DNA of 64,000 nucleotides from Actinomycetaceae bacterium (GCA_030538185.1 JAUNUK010000001.1:670296-734295), one strand, 5' to 3'; shown: positions 16,628 to 26,827, counted from the stretch's first letter. A program made the numbers and translations. Notes: generated by a model from the sequence alone, not told the origin.

Positions 16628-19309
16628 ATGGCATATCTCAACAGTTTCGGGGCAAAGAAGACCTTGACAGTTGGCTCCAAAGACTATTCGATCTACAGCC
16701 TGAAAGCGGTGGAAGGCGTATCGAAACTTCCCTATGCCCTGCGCGTATTGGCGGAAAACTTACTGCGTACTGAGGACGGAGAAAACGTCACGGCAGACCA
16801 GATACGCGCCTTGGCTTCCTGGGAACCGACGGCTGAACCCGACACCGAGATTCAGTTCACCCCAGCTCGCGTGATTATGCAGGACTTTACAGGCGTACCC
16901 TGCGTTGTGGACTTGGCGACTATGCGTGAAGCAGTAGCCAAACTCGGTGGAGACCCTGAGAAAATCAACCCCCTCAACCCCGCCGAGATGGTCATCGACC
17001 ACTCTGTCGTCATCGACCTCTTTGGCAATGCTGGAGCTTTCGAAGGCAATAAAGAACGAGAGTTCGCCCGCAATGAAGAGCGCTACCAATTCCTGCGTTG
17101 GGGACAAGGCGCTTTTCAAAACTTCCGCGTTGTGCCCCCAGGTACAGGCATCGTTCACCAGGTGAATATCGAATACCTGGCCCGCACCGTCATGACCCGT
17201 GAAGAAAACGGCGAAACCTACGCCTACCCGGATACCTGCGTCGGAACCGACTCCCACACCACCATGGTCAATGGCCTGGGCGTACTGGGCTGGGGCGTAG
17301 GTGGTATCGAGGCCGAGGCAGCCATGTTGGGCCAGCCAGTTTCCATGCTTATCCCACGCGTTGTCGGTTTCAAACTCAAAGGGGCAATCCCCGCAGGAGC
17401 AACCGCTACTGACGTGGTACTTACCATCACCCAGATGTTGCGCGAACACGGCGTGGTCGGCAAATTCGTAGAGTTTTACGGCGAGGGCGTCACCTCCGTT
17501 CCCCTGGCAAACAGGGCAACCATCGGAAATATGTCCCCCGAGTTTGGGTCGACCGCCGCCATATTCCCGATTGATGACGTCACCATTGACTACCTGCGTT
17601 TGACTGGCCGCAGTGAGGAAAACTGCGCACTGGTTGAGGCCTATGCCAAGGAACAGGGCCTGTGGCATGACCCGGCATTTGAGCCTGTCTACTCCGAGTA
17701 CATCGAACTGGACCTGTCCACCGTCGTGCCCTCCATCGCTGGACCAAAGCGCCCCCAAGACCGCATCGAATTGACCGATGCAAAGGCCTCTTTCGAAAAG
17801 GCATTGGTGCCAAACTACGCCAAGACTCGCCACCAGGAAACCGAGGTTACCCTGGCTGACGGACGCTCTTTCACCTTGGATAACGGCGCGGTTGTGATCT
17901 CGTCCATCACTTCATGTACCAATACTTCCAACCCCTCGGTCATGCTGGCGGCAGGCGTCTTGGCACGCAATGCGGTTGCCAAGGGACTGAGTGTGAAGCC
18001 GTGGGTGAAAACCTCTATGGCACCGGGCTCCAAGGTCGTGACTGACTATTACGAAAAGGCTGGCTTGTGGCCCTCTCTCGAAGCGCTTGGCTTCCACCTG
18101 GTTGGCTATGGCTGCACAACTTGTATCGGCAACTCCGGGCCTCTCATTCCCGAGGTTTCCGCTGCAGTGAATGATGCAGACCTGGCCGTGGTCTCTGTGC
18201 TTTCAGGTAACCGCAACTTTGAAGGCCGTATCAACCCAGATGTGAAGATGAACTACCTGGCTTCCCCGCCTCTCGTCATCGCCTATGCCCTGGCAGGCAC
18301 AATGGATATCGACTTTGATATCGAGCCTCTGGGCAAGGACTCACAGGGCAATGATGTTTTCTTGAAAGACATTTGGCCCAATCCCACTGAAGTGCAGTCA
18401 ATAATGGACAGTTCCATTACCCGGGATATGTTCACTAAGGACTACGCGGATGTCTTCGCAGGAGACGAGCGTTGGCAGGCACTGGAAACACCCCAAGGCT
18501 CGACCTTTGACTGGAAAGATGCATCCACCTACGTGCGCAAGGCGCCGTACTTTGATGACATGGGCATGGACATTACGCCAGTTGAAGATATCCAAGGCGC
18601 GCGTGTGCTCTTGAAACTGGGGGATTCTGTGACAACGGACCACATTTCGCCCGCAGGCTCTTTCAAGGCAGACACCCCTGCTGGCAAGTATTTGGTGGCC
18701 AATGGTGTAGACCCCAAGGACTTCAACTCTTACGGTTCGAGACGTGGCAACCACGAGGTCATGGTGCGTGGCACTTTCGCCAATATCCGCATTAAGAACC
18801 AACTCCTAGATGGGGTCGAAGGCGGTTTCACTCGTGATTTCACTCGCGATGGCGGACCACAGGCTTCTGTCTATGATGCAGCTGCGAATTATCGCGCTGC
18901 GGGTGTGCCTCTCGTGGTCCTGGGCGGCAAGGAATACGGTTCAGGATCGTCTCGCGACTGGGCAGCGAAGGGCACCTCATTGTTGGGTGTAAAGGCGGTC
19001 ATTACTGAGTCTTTTGAGCGTATTCACCGCTCCAATCTGATTGGTATGGGTGTCTTGCCTCTGCAGTTCCCTGTGGGCAAGAACGCAGATTCTTTGGGGC
19101 TGGATGGCACAGAGGTCTTTTCGATCACCGGCATTACGGCCCTGAACGATGGGGTGACACCCAAGACGCTCAAGGTCCGTGCTGACAAGGCAGACGGCAG
19201 TTGTGTTGAATTTGACGCTGTTGTACGCATTGACACCCCTGGTGAGGCCGACTACTTCAGGAATGGTGGCATCTTGCAGTACGTCTTGCGTTCACTGGTG
19301 CGTGGCTAA
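16628..19309 (+). CDS. acnA: Aconitate hydratase A
   Basis: This 893-residue TCA-cycle enzyme interconverts citrate and isocitrate through a [4Fe-4S] cluster. Cluster ligands are seen in [13 protein letters not shown] and [13 protein letters not shown]; the swivelling C-terminal domain carries [16 protein letters not shown] and [16 protein letters not shown]. Length and domain order match AcnA/IRP1 rather than AcnB. The ATG at 16628 follows AAGGGGAGAAAC; an ATG five codons earlier has no such site. A palindromic candidate operator lies about 45 bp upstream. Long antisense open frames inside this gene are shadows. Confidence 0.96.
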   Translation: MAYLNSFGAKKTLTVGSKDYSIYSLKAVEGVSKLPYALRVLAENLLRTEDGENVTADQIRALASWEPTAEPDTEIQFTPARVIMQDFTGVPCVVDLATMREAVAKLGGDPEKINPLNPAEMVIDHSVVIDLFGNAGAFEGNKEREFARNEERYQFLRWGQGAFQNFRVVPPGTGIVHQVNIEYLARTVMTREENGETYAYPDTCVGTDSHTTMVNGLGVLGWGVGGIEAEAAMLGQPVSMLIPRVVGFKLKGAIPAGATATDVVLTITQMLREHGVVGKFVEFYGEGVTSVPLANRATIGNMSPEFGSTAAIFPIDDVTIDYLRLTGRSEENCALVEAYAKEQGLWHDPAFEPVYSEYIELDLSTVVPSIAGPKRPQDRIELTDAKASFEKALVPNYAKTRHQETEVTLADGRSFTLDNGAVVISSITSCTNTSNPSVMLAAGVLARNAVAKGLSVKPWVKTSMAPGSKVVTDYYEKAGLWPSLEALGFHLVGYGCTTCIGNSGPLIPEVSAAVNDADLAVVSVLSGNRNFEGRINPDVKMNYLASPPLVIAYALAGTMDIDFDIEPLGKDSQGNDVFLKDIWPNPTEVQSIMDSSITRDMFTKDYADVFAGDERWQALETPQGSTFDWKDASTYVRKAPYFDDMGMDITPVEDIQGARVLLKLGDSVTTDHISPAGSFKADTPAGKYLVANGVDPKDFNSYGSRRGNHEVMVRGTFANIRIKNQLLDGVEGGFTRDFTRDGGPQASVYDAAANYRAAGVPLVVLGGKEYGSGSSRDWAAKGTSLLGVKAVITESFERIHRSNLIGMGVLPLQFPVGKNADSLGLDGTEVFSITGITALNDGVTPKTLKVRADKADGSCVEFDAVVRIDTPGEADYFRNGGILQYVLRSLVRG

Positions 19310-19320
19310 AACTTCTGCCT

Positions 19321-20583
19321 CTAGGCCGGTAAACCGCGGTGGTGTTTGTACACAGGCAACTCGCCTTCTATGGGCGGGTCGTCTGTGTGCAAGACGCAGT
19401 AGACCGACCATATGACAGAGATAATCGGGATGGCGACAATCGCCCCGAAAATACCGGCCACGATGGTCCCTGCCGTTACGCCAAGGCCCACCACTGCCGG
19501 ATGCAGTGACACCTGTGAGCCCATAATAAAGGGCTGTAGGATGTGGCCTTCGATCTGACCGATCAGGGCTACCCCGATACCGACGAACACAGCCGTCCAT
19601 ACGCCGTGTGCCGCCAGGCCCACGATCATGGAGACAAACATGGCGGTTGGGGCGCCGATCAGCGGGATAAAAGAGCCGATAAAAACAATGACCGCAAGGG
19701 CCGGTGACAGTGGCACATGTAAAAACTCTATCCACAGATAGGCGAAGAAGGCGTTGGTGGTGGCGATGATGATCGTTCCACGGGCGTAGCCAGAGAAGGT
19801 GAACCATCCCGCGGAGGCTGCTTCGTGGGTGATCAGGCGATAGCGGGCGGGCAAGCGATTGAGGAACCAACGCCACATTGAGGTCCCTGAAAACAGGAAG
19901 AACAGGGTGATGAATATGGCCAACACAAAAATGGTGGCACCGAAGGCGAAAGTTCCAGCATTTGAAAGCAGCTCTGTTGCCAAGGCACCGGCATTGCTCT
20001 TCAAGTAATCCAGCCCTGTATTCGTCAAATCATTGAGCCAGGCGTATAGCTCGTCACGAGAAACCTCTACAGGGATCGGGGTTGCGCGCAAGAAGTCCAA
20101 AATCAGGTCTATGCCGTTACCGAAAGAGTCAGCCAGTGCCGCCCACTGTGTAGAGACTGAATACACGACGAAAGACACGAGGGCAGCAGCTAACCCCACC
20201 AGGGTCAGAAGTGAGATGAAGACGCCCAATAACCTGGGCATGAACTTGTCTAAAAAGTTGACAAGAGGATTGAGCAAAGACGCCAGGACGAGAGCCAAGA
20301 ACAGGGCGACAAAAACGAGGCGTAACTCAGCTGCGAGCCATACGGCCGCGCTTGCGACGATCAAGATCCCCAAGAGCAGCCAGGCTGAGGTTCCTCCAGT
20401 GCGCAGCCATGAAGGAATGGCGTCCTTCGACGTGCTTCGGGACTTTGGCGGACGTGCTCCAGGTCGGGGCATGCGCGAGGCGCTCGTGAACGACTGGCTG
20501 GGTTTATTGGATGTGGGTACCGCCCAGGTATTGCGTTTACGAAGCATGGAAACATTACGCATAAGAGAATTGAGTCCTACCAT
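19321..20583 (-). CDS. AI-2E family transporter (PerM-like membrane protein)
   Basis: This 420-residue membrane protein has a basic, Ser/Pro-rich N-terminal extension of about 65 residues, then about eight transmembrane segments. The arrangement is that of the AI-2E/PerM family: paired N-terminal helices, a soluble central segment (about residues 150-210) and C-terminal helices carrying GSFIPLIGAPTAMF and GHILQPFIMGSQVSLHPAVV. Some members move autoinducer-2 or ions; no substrate can be assigned here. It converges with acnA, 11 bp apart. Confidence 0.88.
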   Translation of the reverse strand: MVGLNSLMRNVSMLRKRNTWAVPTSNKPSQSFTSASRMPRPGARPPKSRSTSKDAIPSWLRTGGTSAWLLLGILIVASAAVWLAAELRLVFVALFLALVLASLLNPLVNFLDKFMPRLLGVFISLLTLVGLAAALVSFVVYSVSTQWAALADSFGNGIDLILDFLRATPIPVEVSRDELYAWLNDLTNTGLDYLKSNAGALATELLSNAGTFAFGATIFVLAIFITLFFLFSGTSMWRWFLNRLPARYRLITHEAASAGWFTFSGYARGTIIIATTNAFFAYLWIEFLHVPLSPALAVIVFIGSFIPLIGAPTAMFVSMIVGLAAHGVWTAVFVGIGVALIGQIEGHILQPFIMGSQVSLHPAVVGLGVTAGTIVAGIFGAIVAIPIISVIWSVYCVLHTDDPPIEGELPVYKHHRGLPA

Positions 20584-20697
20584 TCCATCAGTCTAGGACT
20601 TGTTTCATAACGCTCATCCAAGGCGCGCTTGTGTTCTTCTTTAGCCTTTGGTGCATGGACTTAGACGTGTCAAAATAGTCAGGTGGAACTGGCTGAG

Positions 20698-21048
20698 ATG
20701 GATGGGCGTAACTATTTTCGTCCCACTGCTGTACGAGCAAAAACCCTGGTAAGAGGTGATGTGCTGAAAGGCACAGGCCTGATTATTAGGGATGTGTACG
20801 AGGGGAAAGACCATGAGATTTTGGATCTCATGCGCGGTTCGGCGCTCATTGTTCCCACTCTTGGACCTGATGGGCAACTCCAAGAAGAAGGGCTGACGGA
20901 TCCTTCGAAGATTTTGGTAAAAATGGTTTCAGGGTACGTCCTTGTCAAGGCATCCAGGACAGGGAAAGAGGACCTGGATGAGACAGTCTTTTTTCTCACT
21001 CCCACGCTCTCGATGGTCGAGGTATGGCAGTTTGAGAGCAATGGGTAG
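20698..21048 (+). CDS. Hypothetical protein, 116 residues
   Basis: I do not recognise this protein. It starts MDGRNYFRPTAVRAKTLVRG and ends in a beta-rich segment (TVFFLTPTLSMVEVWQFE). It has no signal peptide or membrane helix and looks like a small soluble fold with alternating strands. An AGGTGGA site ten bases before the ATG at 20698 decides the start; a GTG at 20683 would add five residues and could be used without a leader, since an AAAATAGT -10-like element lies just upstream. It stands alone between the AI-2E permease and tRNA-Leu. Confidence 0.65.
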   Translation: MDGRNYFRPTAVRAKTLVRGDVLKGTGLIIRDVYEGKDHEILDLMRGSALIVPTLGPDGQLQEEGLTDPSKILVKMVSGYVLVKASRTGKEDLDETVFFLTPTLSMVEVWQFESNG

Positions 21049-21097
21049 TGTCTTACCCAGATCGCGGGGCCTTTCCTTTTGGGATAGGACCTGCCCT

Positions 21098-21128
21098 CGT
21101 GCTAAGTTAGCTGGGCTGCTTTAGCACG
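21098..21128. repeat. 8-bp inverted repeat just before tRNA-Leu
   Basis: CGTGCTAA (21098-21105) and TTAGCACG (21121-21128) form a perfect inverted repeat with a 15-nt loop, ending five bases before the tRNA. It overlaps where the tRNA promoter should be. It could be the end of the upstream transcript, part of the promoter, or chance. Confidence 0.35.
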
Positions 21129-21133
21129 TACCT

Positions 21134-21218
21134 GTCCGGGTGGCGGAATGGCAGACGCGCTAGCTTGAGGTGCTAGTGCCCGTATTAGGGCGTGGGGGTT
21201 CAAGTCCCCCTCCGGACA
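21134..21218 (+). tRNA. tRNA-Leu (anticodon GAG)
   Basis: The 85-nt sequence folds as a class II tRNA. The acceptor GTCCGGG pairs with TCCGGAC. The anticodon stem CTAGC/GCTAG encloses loop TTGAGGT, giving anticodon GAG. A long variable arm (TGCCCGTATTAGGGCG) and a T-arm GGGGG-TTCAAGT-CCCCC follow. The discriminator is A, as in tRNA-Leu. CCA is not encoded. Confidence 0.95.
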
Positions 21219-21262
21219 CGAAACCATCCCCACTGGGTGATTGAAAGAGGGAGGGGCACTCG

Positions 21263-22405
21263 GTGACTCAGCAGCGCGAATTCAAGCAGGGAATAGCAAC
21301 TGCAGTCGAATACCTTGGTATGCGTGTGGATGTAACTCCTAATGAACCCTTCTCACTTTCCCAGTACGGGCTGTTTCTCGCGCCCCCGGCCCACACTGAC
21401 ATAGAAGCCATTACGGCTGCTTGTCAGGACCCAGAGATTCAGCGTTGGACGACCGTTCCCTACCCTTATGGCTTACCTGATGCTGAACATTTCGTTGAGG
21501 AAATCTGCCCGAAGCTGTGGGCAGACGGCTCTCCAACTTGGGCAATCCATGCGAACCTGGATGCCGACGAAAGGCAACTCGTCGGGGTGGTCGGGTTGAC
21601 TCGCAAGAATGCGGATACCGCAGAGATAGGCTACTGGCTTGCTCCTGAAGCCAGAGGTAAACGCCTTATGTCCAGGGCAGTTTCCATGGTCTTAGACGCG
21701 GCATTTTCCAAACTGGGGTTCACAGCAGTTCTTTGGTTTGCCGAGGTCGGCAACTGGGCTTCGTGGCGCACAGCGTGGCGCCTTGGGTTTAAACCAGGTG
21801 GCGTAATACCTGCATACGCGACCAATAAGGGCGTGCGAGCAGACTACTGGTCTGCCTCAATCACGGCTGATAGTGCCAGGGTCCCCACAGCTCCTTGGAA
21901 TGGGCCAGGCACCGAGGGGCTCGACGGCGCAAAGGGGTTGCCTGCCGTGGACCCTGGAAACCCTGAGGCTCTGGTAAGGCAGTTCCATCACGTTTATGGC
22001 TTGCCAATAGTGCTCAGTGGAGCCAACGCCGATTTTGAACGTGTGCACATGCGGATGAATCTGATCCTTGAAGAAGTCACTGAATTGGTGGCAGCCGTTT
22101 ACGGTGAAGAAGCTGGCAAACGCATCGAAGAAGCCGCACGCCAAGTACAAGACCTCGATGAATACAGTCGTGACACGATTGAGACGGCAGATGCCTTGGC
22201 GGATCTGGTCTATGTTATTTACGGTATGGCCTTGGAAAGCGGCATTAGTCTGCCAGCGGTTCTTGCTGAGGTTCAGGCATCCAACCTGTCCAAACTGGAT
22301 TCTCAGGGTAAGCCGATTTATCGTGAGGACGGTAAGGTTTTAAAGGGAGAAAACTTCTTTGAGCCGAATGTTGCCAGGGCTTTACGGAACAGACTCACTC
22401 CATAG
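21263..22405 (+). CDS. Fusion of GNAT acetyltransferase and MazG-like NTP pyrophosphohydrolase
   Basis: The first ~205 of 380 residues are a RimJ/RimL-type GNAT acetyltransferase, with PEIQRWTTVPYPYG near 57-70, EIGYWLAPEARGKRLMSRAV at 121-140 (acetyl-CoA loop) and NWASWRTAWRLGF at 164-176. After a Gly/Pro linker (208-235), the C-terminal ~145 residues are an all-alpha NTP-PPase of the MazG/HisE type. The metal-binding ExxE is in ILEEVTEL (Glu270, 271, 274) and DxxD in DALADLVYV (Asp310, Asp314). Such enzymes hydrolyse nucleoside triphosphates to monophosphates. The GTG start is supported by GAGGGAGGGG. No frameshift lies at the junction, so the fusion is real. Substrates unknown. Confidence 0.85.
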   Translation: MTQQREFKQGIATAVEYLGMRVDVTPNEPFSLSQYGLFLAPPAHTDIEAITAACQDPEIQRWTTVPYPYGLPDAEHFVEEICPKLWADGSPTWAIHANLDADERQLVGVVGLTRKNADTAEIGYWLAPEARGKRLMSRAVSMVLDAAFSKLGFTAVLWFAEVGNWASWRTAWRLGFKPGGVIPAYATNKGVRADYWSASITADSARVPTAPWNGPGTEGLDGAKGLPAVDPGNPEALVRQFHHVYGLPIVLSGANADFERVHMRMNLILEEVTELVAAVYGEEAGKRIEEAARQVQDLDEYSRDTIETADALADLVYVIYGMALESGISLPAVLAEVQASNLSKLDSQGKPIYREDGKVLKGENFFEPNVARALRNRLTP

Positions 22406-22453
22406 CTCACGGAAACGATTTTTTTACTTGAGACGCTCCCGCGTTCAGGTAAC

Positions 22454-22484
22454 TTTATGATAAAAATGTTATAGATAAATTTAT
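22454..22484 (+). promoter_or_regulatory. AT-rich promoter/operator region before the FAD oxidoreductase
   Basis: This stretch is unusually AT-rich for the window and holds TATAGAT (22470-22476), a plausible -10 hexamer region, and the 10-bp palindrome ATAAATTTAT (22475-22484). It lies about 75-100 bp before the oxidoreductase start. A promoter with a nearby operator is inferred; no regulator can be named. Confidence 0.35.
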
Positions 22485-22556
22485 GCCCTGTGTAAAACGT
22501 GAGTGCAGGGTGTTTCATATGTGAACATCAAGATAAGTCCTTGTGGGAGGAGAAAA

Positions 22557-23636
22557 ATGGCGAGTGTCGTCGTTGTGGGAGGCGGCTACGGTGGGATTAC
22601 CGTGGCTGGCGGCCTCGATGAAGTCGCCGATGTCACCTTGATTGAGCAAAAGGATCAGTTTGTTCACCATGCTGCAGTCGATTCCGTGTGGGGACACACC
22701 ATTTTTATGCCGTATTCACGTCTTTTGAAGCGCGGGAAGATCGTTCATGGCACGGCTATGCGCGTGGAGGGCACAACCGTCTACGTCGCAGGTCAAGATC
22801 CTATTGAAGGCGATTATCTTGTCCTGGCCACCGGAACCACCTACCCCTTCCCTGCGAAGCACCAAGTTTCGCAGGCGGCTGTGGCCAAAGCAAGGCTGGA
22901 TCAGTGTCGCGCGAATCTGGCCAATGCCAATCGTGTTCTACTGGTGGGCGCAGGTACTGTCGGGGTTGAATTTGCCGGTGAAATTTCTGCCACTTTCCCG
23001 GATCTGCAGATCATCATGGTGGATAGGGCGCCCCACATTTTAGGGACTCCCGGGTATTCTCAGGAACTTATTGACGACTTGACCCGACAGTTGAAAGACA
23101 GGGGCGTTGAACTCGTTTTGGGTGCCCCGCTGGCCTATATGCCTCCCTCAGACATGGGTGTTCTTTCCTCGTTCTATGTCGAAACAACTGACGGTGTGGG
23201 TATAGAAGCCGATATGTGGTTCATCTGTTATGGCGCACGTACAGCAACGGGGTACTTCCATGGGGCCTATAGCGAGCTTCTGCACGGGGACGGCACCATC
23301 ATGGTCAATGAGTACATGCAGGTTCGCGGCACACAAAATGTTTATGCCGTAGGGGATATTACCGATGTGCCGGAATCGAAACGTGCTGACGCCGCGAGGG
23401 CTCATGCACGTGTTGTTGTGGCCAACATTAAAGACCAATTGGCTAACCGTGCACCTTCGACAACCTATTCACCTGGAAAGGAATGGATTGTCCTGCCGCT
23501 TGGTCCAGATGGAGGGGCCTCACAGTTGGTTACACCTCAAGGGAAGATGGCTCTTGTTGGCCCGGAGGAAACAGCTGAGATCAAGGGTTCTGATCTGATG
23601 GTCACCATGATCCGAGGCCAACTCCACCTACCGTAG
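22557..23636 (+). CDS. NAD(P)/FAD-dependent oxidoreductase (NDH-2/FSP1-like)
   Basis: This 359-residue flavoprotein has two dinucleotide-binding folds: FAD at the N-terminus (VVVGGGYGGITVAGGL) and NAD(P)H in the middle (VLLVGAGTVGVEFAGEI, residues about 124-140). The second FAD motif NVYAVGDITDVPE lies near residue 265. This layout is shared by type II NADH dehydrogenases and the AIFM2/FSP1 quinone reductases. No C-terminal membrane helix is visible, so it is probably soluble or peripheral. The ATG follows a strong GGGAGGAG site and an AT-rich promoter region. Physiological acceptor unknown. Confidence 0.85.
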   Translation: MASVVVVGGGYGGITVAGGLDEVADVTLIEQKDQFVHHAAVDSVWGHTIFMPYSRLLKRGKIVHGTAMRVEGTTVYVAGQDPIEGDYLVLATGTTYPFPAKHQVSQAAVAKARLDQCRANLANANRVLLVGAGTVGVEFAGEISATFPDLQIIMVDRAPHILGTPGYSQELIDDLTRQLKDRGVELVLGAPLAYMPPSDMGVLSSFYVETTDGVGIEADMWFICYGARTATGYFHGAYSELLHGDGTIMVNEYMQVRGTQNVYAVGDITDVPESKRADAARAHARVVVANIKDQLANRAPSTTYSPGKEWIVLPLGPDGGASQLVTPQGKMALVGPEETAEIKGSDLMVTMIRGQLHLP

Positions 23637-23676
23637 TTGAGGTGCGTTTTTCCCTTGAGAGCCGTAGGCTGGTGCC

Positions 23677-24021
23677 ATGAGTAATGATCCTCGCGCTGCA
23701 CTGGACCAATTGATTGCCGCTTTTGAAGCCCATTTTGCCCTCGCTTCTCAAGAGGGTCCCGACTCACCTGAACTGGGAAATGCAGAAGATGCTCTTCAAG
23801 ACGCCTTCTTCACCTATGACAACGTCTTGTTCTCTGTCTATGATGCGGAACTGCCTTTTGACATCATGATGGACGAAGATTCTGACGATGATGAATACTA
23901 TGAAGACGACGATCATGACGAAGACGAAGACGATGATCATGACGAAGACGACTACTTTGATTACGACTCATACGACGAGCGAGTAGCCCCTGAGGACCTC
24001 GAAGATACCGTCGAGAGGTAG
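23677..24021 (+). CDS. Small acidic protein of a conserved actinobacterial family
   Basis: This 114-residue protein has a helical N-terminal half beginning MSNDPRAALDQLIAAFEAH and an extremely acidic half (about residues 65-100) made almost wholly of Asp, Glu and Tyr. Relatives in Actinomyces and Cellulomonas are, as I recall, often labelled 'primosomal protein', without evidence known to me. The tail could mimic nucleic acid or bind cations. The codons GAC/GAT/GAA make an imperfect DNA repeat at 23875-23965. It is monocistronic and converges with the aldo/keto reductase. Confidence 0.7.
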   Translation: MSNDPRAALDQLIAAFEAHFALASQEGPDSPELGNAEDALQDAFFTYDNVLFSVYDAELPFDIMMDEDSDDDEYYEDDDHDEDEDDDHDEDDYFDYDSYDERVAPEDLEDTVER

Positions 24022-24030
24022 CAGAAGCTT

Positions 24031-25014
24031 TCAACGCCAGCGTGCCGGATACCCCACAACGGGAGCAGAAACCTCATCCAAAACAGCGACCAGCTGAGGA
24101 GGAAGCTGAGTGCCCGTCGCCTTCAAAATGGTTGAGAGCTGATCTGCACTACGTGCGCCAACAATGGAACAGGCCAAATGCTCACGAGTGTCCAACCATG
24201 CCAAGGCTGCATCGATCATGCCAATATCTAGACCCTGGGCGGCGGTTGCTAGTGCTTCCACAACCCTGCGTGATGACTCACCCATGTAGGGCTCAACAAA
24301 ACCGCGCAGGTGCGAGGAAGCCGCCCTCGAATCTGGGGGAGTTGTGCTGCGGTATTTGCCAGTCAAAATTCCACGCCCCAAGGCAGACCAGCCGATAATT
24401 CCAAAGCCCAAAGACTGTGAGGCCGAAACGATCTCAGCCTCAATTCCTCTTTGGAGCAGTGAGTACTCCATTTCAACAGCAGCCAAACCTGGGGCGCTCA
24501 GGCCTGAAACTCTGGGGGACAGCAAGGTGGCAGCTTGAGTGACGGCCCAGGCCGGATAGTTGGATAAGCCGACGTACCTGGCTTTTCCTGACTGGACTGC
24601 TGCGTTCAAGGCTGACAGGGTTTCATCAATGCTTGTATGCCCGTCGTGGTTTTGCACCAGCCACAGATCGACATAGTCCGTTTGCAGTCGAGTGAGGCTT
24701 TCATCCAAATTGCGCAGGAGGGCTCCTCGCGAGGTGTCAGCCTGCACGTGGCCGTCGACCACGGAGAAACCTGCCTTGGTGGCAATGATGCAGTCTGGAC
24801 GGTTGCCCATGTCGCGCAGGAACTGTCCCAGCAATTCTTCGGCGACTCCCAAGCCATACGTGGGGGAGGTATCTACGAAGTTACCTCCGGCCTCAATAAA
24901 GGCCTCTAGCTGCTTGAAGGCCTCGTCTGCTGGAGTATCACGTCCCCAGGTCATTGTCCCGAGCCCAAGAGAAGAAACTACTAGGCCCGATGCTCCCACG
25001 TGTCGATGTTCCAT
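24031..25014 (-). CDS. Aldo/keto reductase
   Basis: This 327-residue TIM-barrel oxidoreductase reduces carbonyls with NADPH. Catalytic residues can be placed: Asp and Tyr in [11 protein letters not shown], Lys in ATKAGF and His in WLVQNHDG. The cofactor region is near [13 protein letters not shown] at the C-terminus. It is closest to the AKR11/AKR12-like group; substrate unknown. It is divergent from uppP, with only 40 bp between start codons, so promoters must overlap. Confidence 0.9.
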   Translation of the reverse strand: MEHRHVGASGLVVSSLGLGTMTWGRDTPADEAFKQLEAFIEAGGNFVDTSPTYGLGVAEELLGQFLRDMGNRPDCIIATKAGFSVVDGHVQADTSRGALLRNLDESLTRLQTDYVDLWLVQNHDGHTSIDETLSALNAAVQSGKARYVGLSNYPAWAVTQAATLLSPRVSGLSAPGLAAVEMEYSLLQRGIEAEIVSASQSLGFGIIGWSALGRGILTGKYRSTTPPDSRAASSHLRGFVEPYMGESSRRVVEALATAAQGLDIGMIDAALAWLDTREHLACSIVGARSADQLSTILKATGTQLPPQLVAVLDEVSAPVVGYPARWR

Positions 25015-25054
25015 GTTTTTAGGCTACAGGGTAGTGGGGATTACCCTGGTATCC

Positions 25055-25915
25055 ATGACGTATATCGAGGCAGTAGTTTTGGGTGTCCTACAAGGTTTGA
25101 CAGAATTCCTCCCCATCTCTTCCTCGGCCCACCTGCGTGTTGCCGGTGAACTCATGAGCTCCGATCCTGGGGCCGCTTTCACGGCCATTACACAATTGGG
25201 GACTGAAACCGCAGTTCTTCTGTACTTTTGGAAAGACATTGTGCGCATCCTCACCCACTGGTTTATGGCTTTGCCCGTGTGGCCGACTTCCTCAAGAATC
25301 TCGCCTGCGGACCCAGATGCCAGGCTCGGTTGGTGGATTATTCTGGGTTCGCTTCCTATCGGAATCTTGGGGTTCTTGCTCGAAGACCTGATTGATACCT
25401 CTTTGAGGAACCTGTGGATCACCGCCTCAACGCTGATTGTCTTTGCTGTTTTCCTGGGGCTGGCCGATAAGTTTTCAAAGCAAGTGAAAACCCTGGAAAA
25501 TATGACGTGGAAAGAGGCCCTAACCTATGGCCTCTTTCAGGCAATGGCCTTGGTGCCAGGTGTCTCCAGATCGGGAGGTACTATTACCGCTGGTTTGCTC
25601 ATGGGCTACACCCGATCGGCTGCAGCCAGGTATTCCTTCTTGCTTGCCCTTCCGGCAGTATTTGCCTCGGGTCTTTTTAAGCTCTACCGGGCACTGACGG
25701 ATCCTCAGGAAGTCGTCTACGCCGGCCCCACCATCGTGGCCACTGTTTTGGCTTTTGTGATCGGTTACCTCGTTATTATGTGGTTCCTGAAACTAATTTC
25801 CACCAGATCCTTTATGCCTTTTGTGGGCTACAGGGTGGTTTTCAGCGTCGTCATTGTCGCCTTGTTGGTGTCGGGTGTGCTCACACCTGTCTCGACACAC
25901 GCAGGCGCTATGTAG
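25055..25915 (+). CDS. uppP: Undecaprenyl-diphosphatase
   Basis: This 286-residue membrane enzyme recycles undecaprenyl pyrophosphate to the monophosphate for peptidoglycan and polymer synthesis; it is linked to bacitracin resistance. The signature motifs are [13 protein letters not shown] near residue 17 and [19 protein letters not shown] near 165. About eight transmembrane helices are seen. The ATG at 25055 is chosen because homologues start [10 protein letters not shown]; the frame is open much further upstream only through the divergent gene. The last 8 bp overlap the convergent nuclease gene. Confidence 0.95.
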   Translation: MTYIEAVVLGVLQGLTEFLPISSSAHLRVAGELMSSDPGAAFTAITQLGTETAVLLYFWKDIVRILTHWFMALPVWPTSSRISPADPDARLGWWIILGSLPIGILGFLLEDLIDTSLRNLWITASTLIVFAVFLGLADKFSKQVKTLENMTWKEALTYGLFQAMALVPGVSRSGGTITAGLLMGYTRSAAARYSFLLALPAVFASGLFKLYRALTDPQEVVYAGPTIVATVLAFVIGYLVIMWFLKLISTRSFMPFVGYRVVFSVVIVALLVSGVLTPVSTHAGAM

Positions 25916-26762
25916 TCCTCATGGCCTTTAAACGGCTCATCCCGTCTACAGGCGCCTCGGGGGTCTGGCCTCCAAAAAGCGGGCACTGTGCTTGGAAGTA
26001 GCACCAGTCACAGAGCCGAGACCGCCTCGGCCTGAACACACCAGTGTTCGCGCAGTTTTCGACTTCCTGCCACAAGGTTTGTAATTGGGTGCCAAATGAC
26101 TCGATGTCTTGTGCCTGCGGGTCAAAGGTTAAGACCTTTCGATCTTTCAGATACAAAAGCTGCATTCTTGCAGGCAGCGTATTCTTTGCCCGCCACAATA
26201 ACAACGCATAAAAACGCATCTGAAACAAGGCATCTTGGGTGTAGTTGGGGTGTGGCGCCTTGCCGGACTTGTAGTCCACAACCCGGATGCGCCCATCGGG
26301 TGCCACCTCGATGCGGTCGATGATGCCGCGTAAGTTCAGGCCATAATCGGTTTGTGCCTCAACCATAAGTTCGGTTTGGGCGGGGTTTAAGTGCTGTGGA
26401 TTTTCAATCTCAAAGTATGAGCGAAGTAAATCTTTGGCTTCGTCAATAAACGTATCCTCATTGAAGTCTTTGCCCAAGGGAGAATCGGGATGTGCTAGGT
26501 TCTTCTCTCGCAGTTCAACCCAAGATTCTGGCAGCAATAAAAGTACCTGCCCAGCTTCGCGTTGCGCGGCGGGAAGTGTGAACATCTTTTCCAATACGGC
26601 GTGTACCAAGGTGCCTTTCAGGGCAGCCAAAGAGGGAGGTTCGGGGATTTTGTCCACGGTTCGTAAACGAAACTTCAAAGGGCATTGCTTGAAATCCGCA
26701 GCCCGGGAGGCCGAAAAGGCCGGGGTAAAAGATTTCCGAGGGCGGGGCGCGTCAAAACTCAT
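25908..26762 (-). CDS. RecB-family PD-(D/E)XK nuclease with [4Fe-4S] cysteines
   Basis: This 284-residue nuclease has the Cas4/RecB/AddB-type core: [18 protein letters not shown] near the N-terminus, then [11 protein letters not shown] (metal Asp) and [11 protein letters not shown] (catalytic Asp...Lys). Cysteines in the N-terminal KQCP and the C-terminal [14 protein letters not shown] form the expected iron-sulphur cluster set. Standalone copies of this kind are common in actinobacteria beside trmI and the pupylation genes; they are probably DNA repair exonucleases. No Cas genes are nearby, so a CRISPR role is unlikely. A GTG two codons upstream is an alternative start. Confidence 0.88.
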   Translation of the reverse strand: MSFDAPRPRKSFTPAFSASRAADFKQCPLKFRLRTVDKIPEPPSLAALKGTLVHAVLEKMFTLPAAQREAGQVLLLLPESWVELREKNLAHPDSPLGKDFNEDTFIDEAKDLLRSYFEIENPQHLNPAQTELMVEAQTDYGLNLRGIIDRIEVAPDGRIRVVDYKSGKAPHPNYTQDALFQMRFYALLLWRAKNTLPARMQLLYLKDRKVLTFDPQAQDIESFGTQLQTLWQEVENCANTGVFRPRRSRLCDWCYFQAQCPLFGGQTPEAPVDGMSRLKAMRTT

Positions 26763-26827
26763 ACCCACACTCTACGCTGGGAGCATCACTCAAGCCCTGA
26801 GGCTATTAGTGGGGTGTACACCCGGGC

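Noticed and set aside
16760-17833. 357-codon antisense open frame inside acnA
   Set aside because: It is a reading-frame shadow of a strongly conserved gene; its product has no recognisable domain and the sense gene explains the codon pattern.
25908-26762. Cas4 nuclease of a CRISPR system
   Set aside because: The fold and cysteines are similar, but no cas1/cas2 or repeats are nearby and this gene is a standard neighbour of trmI in actinobacteria.
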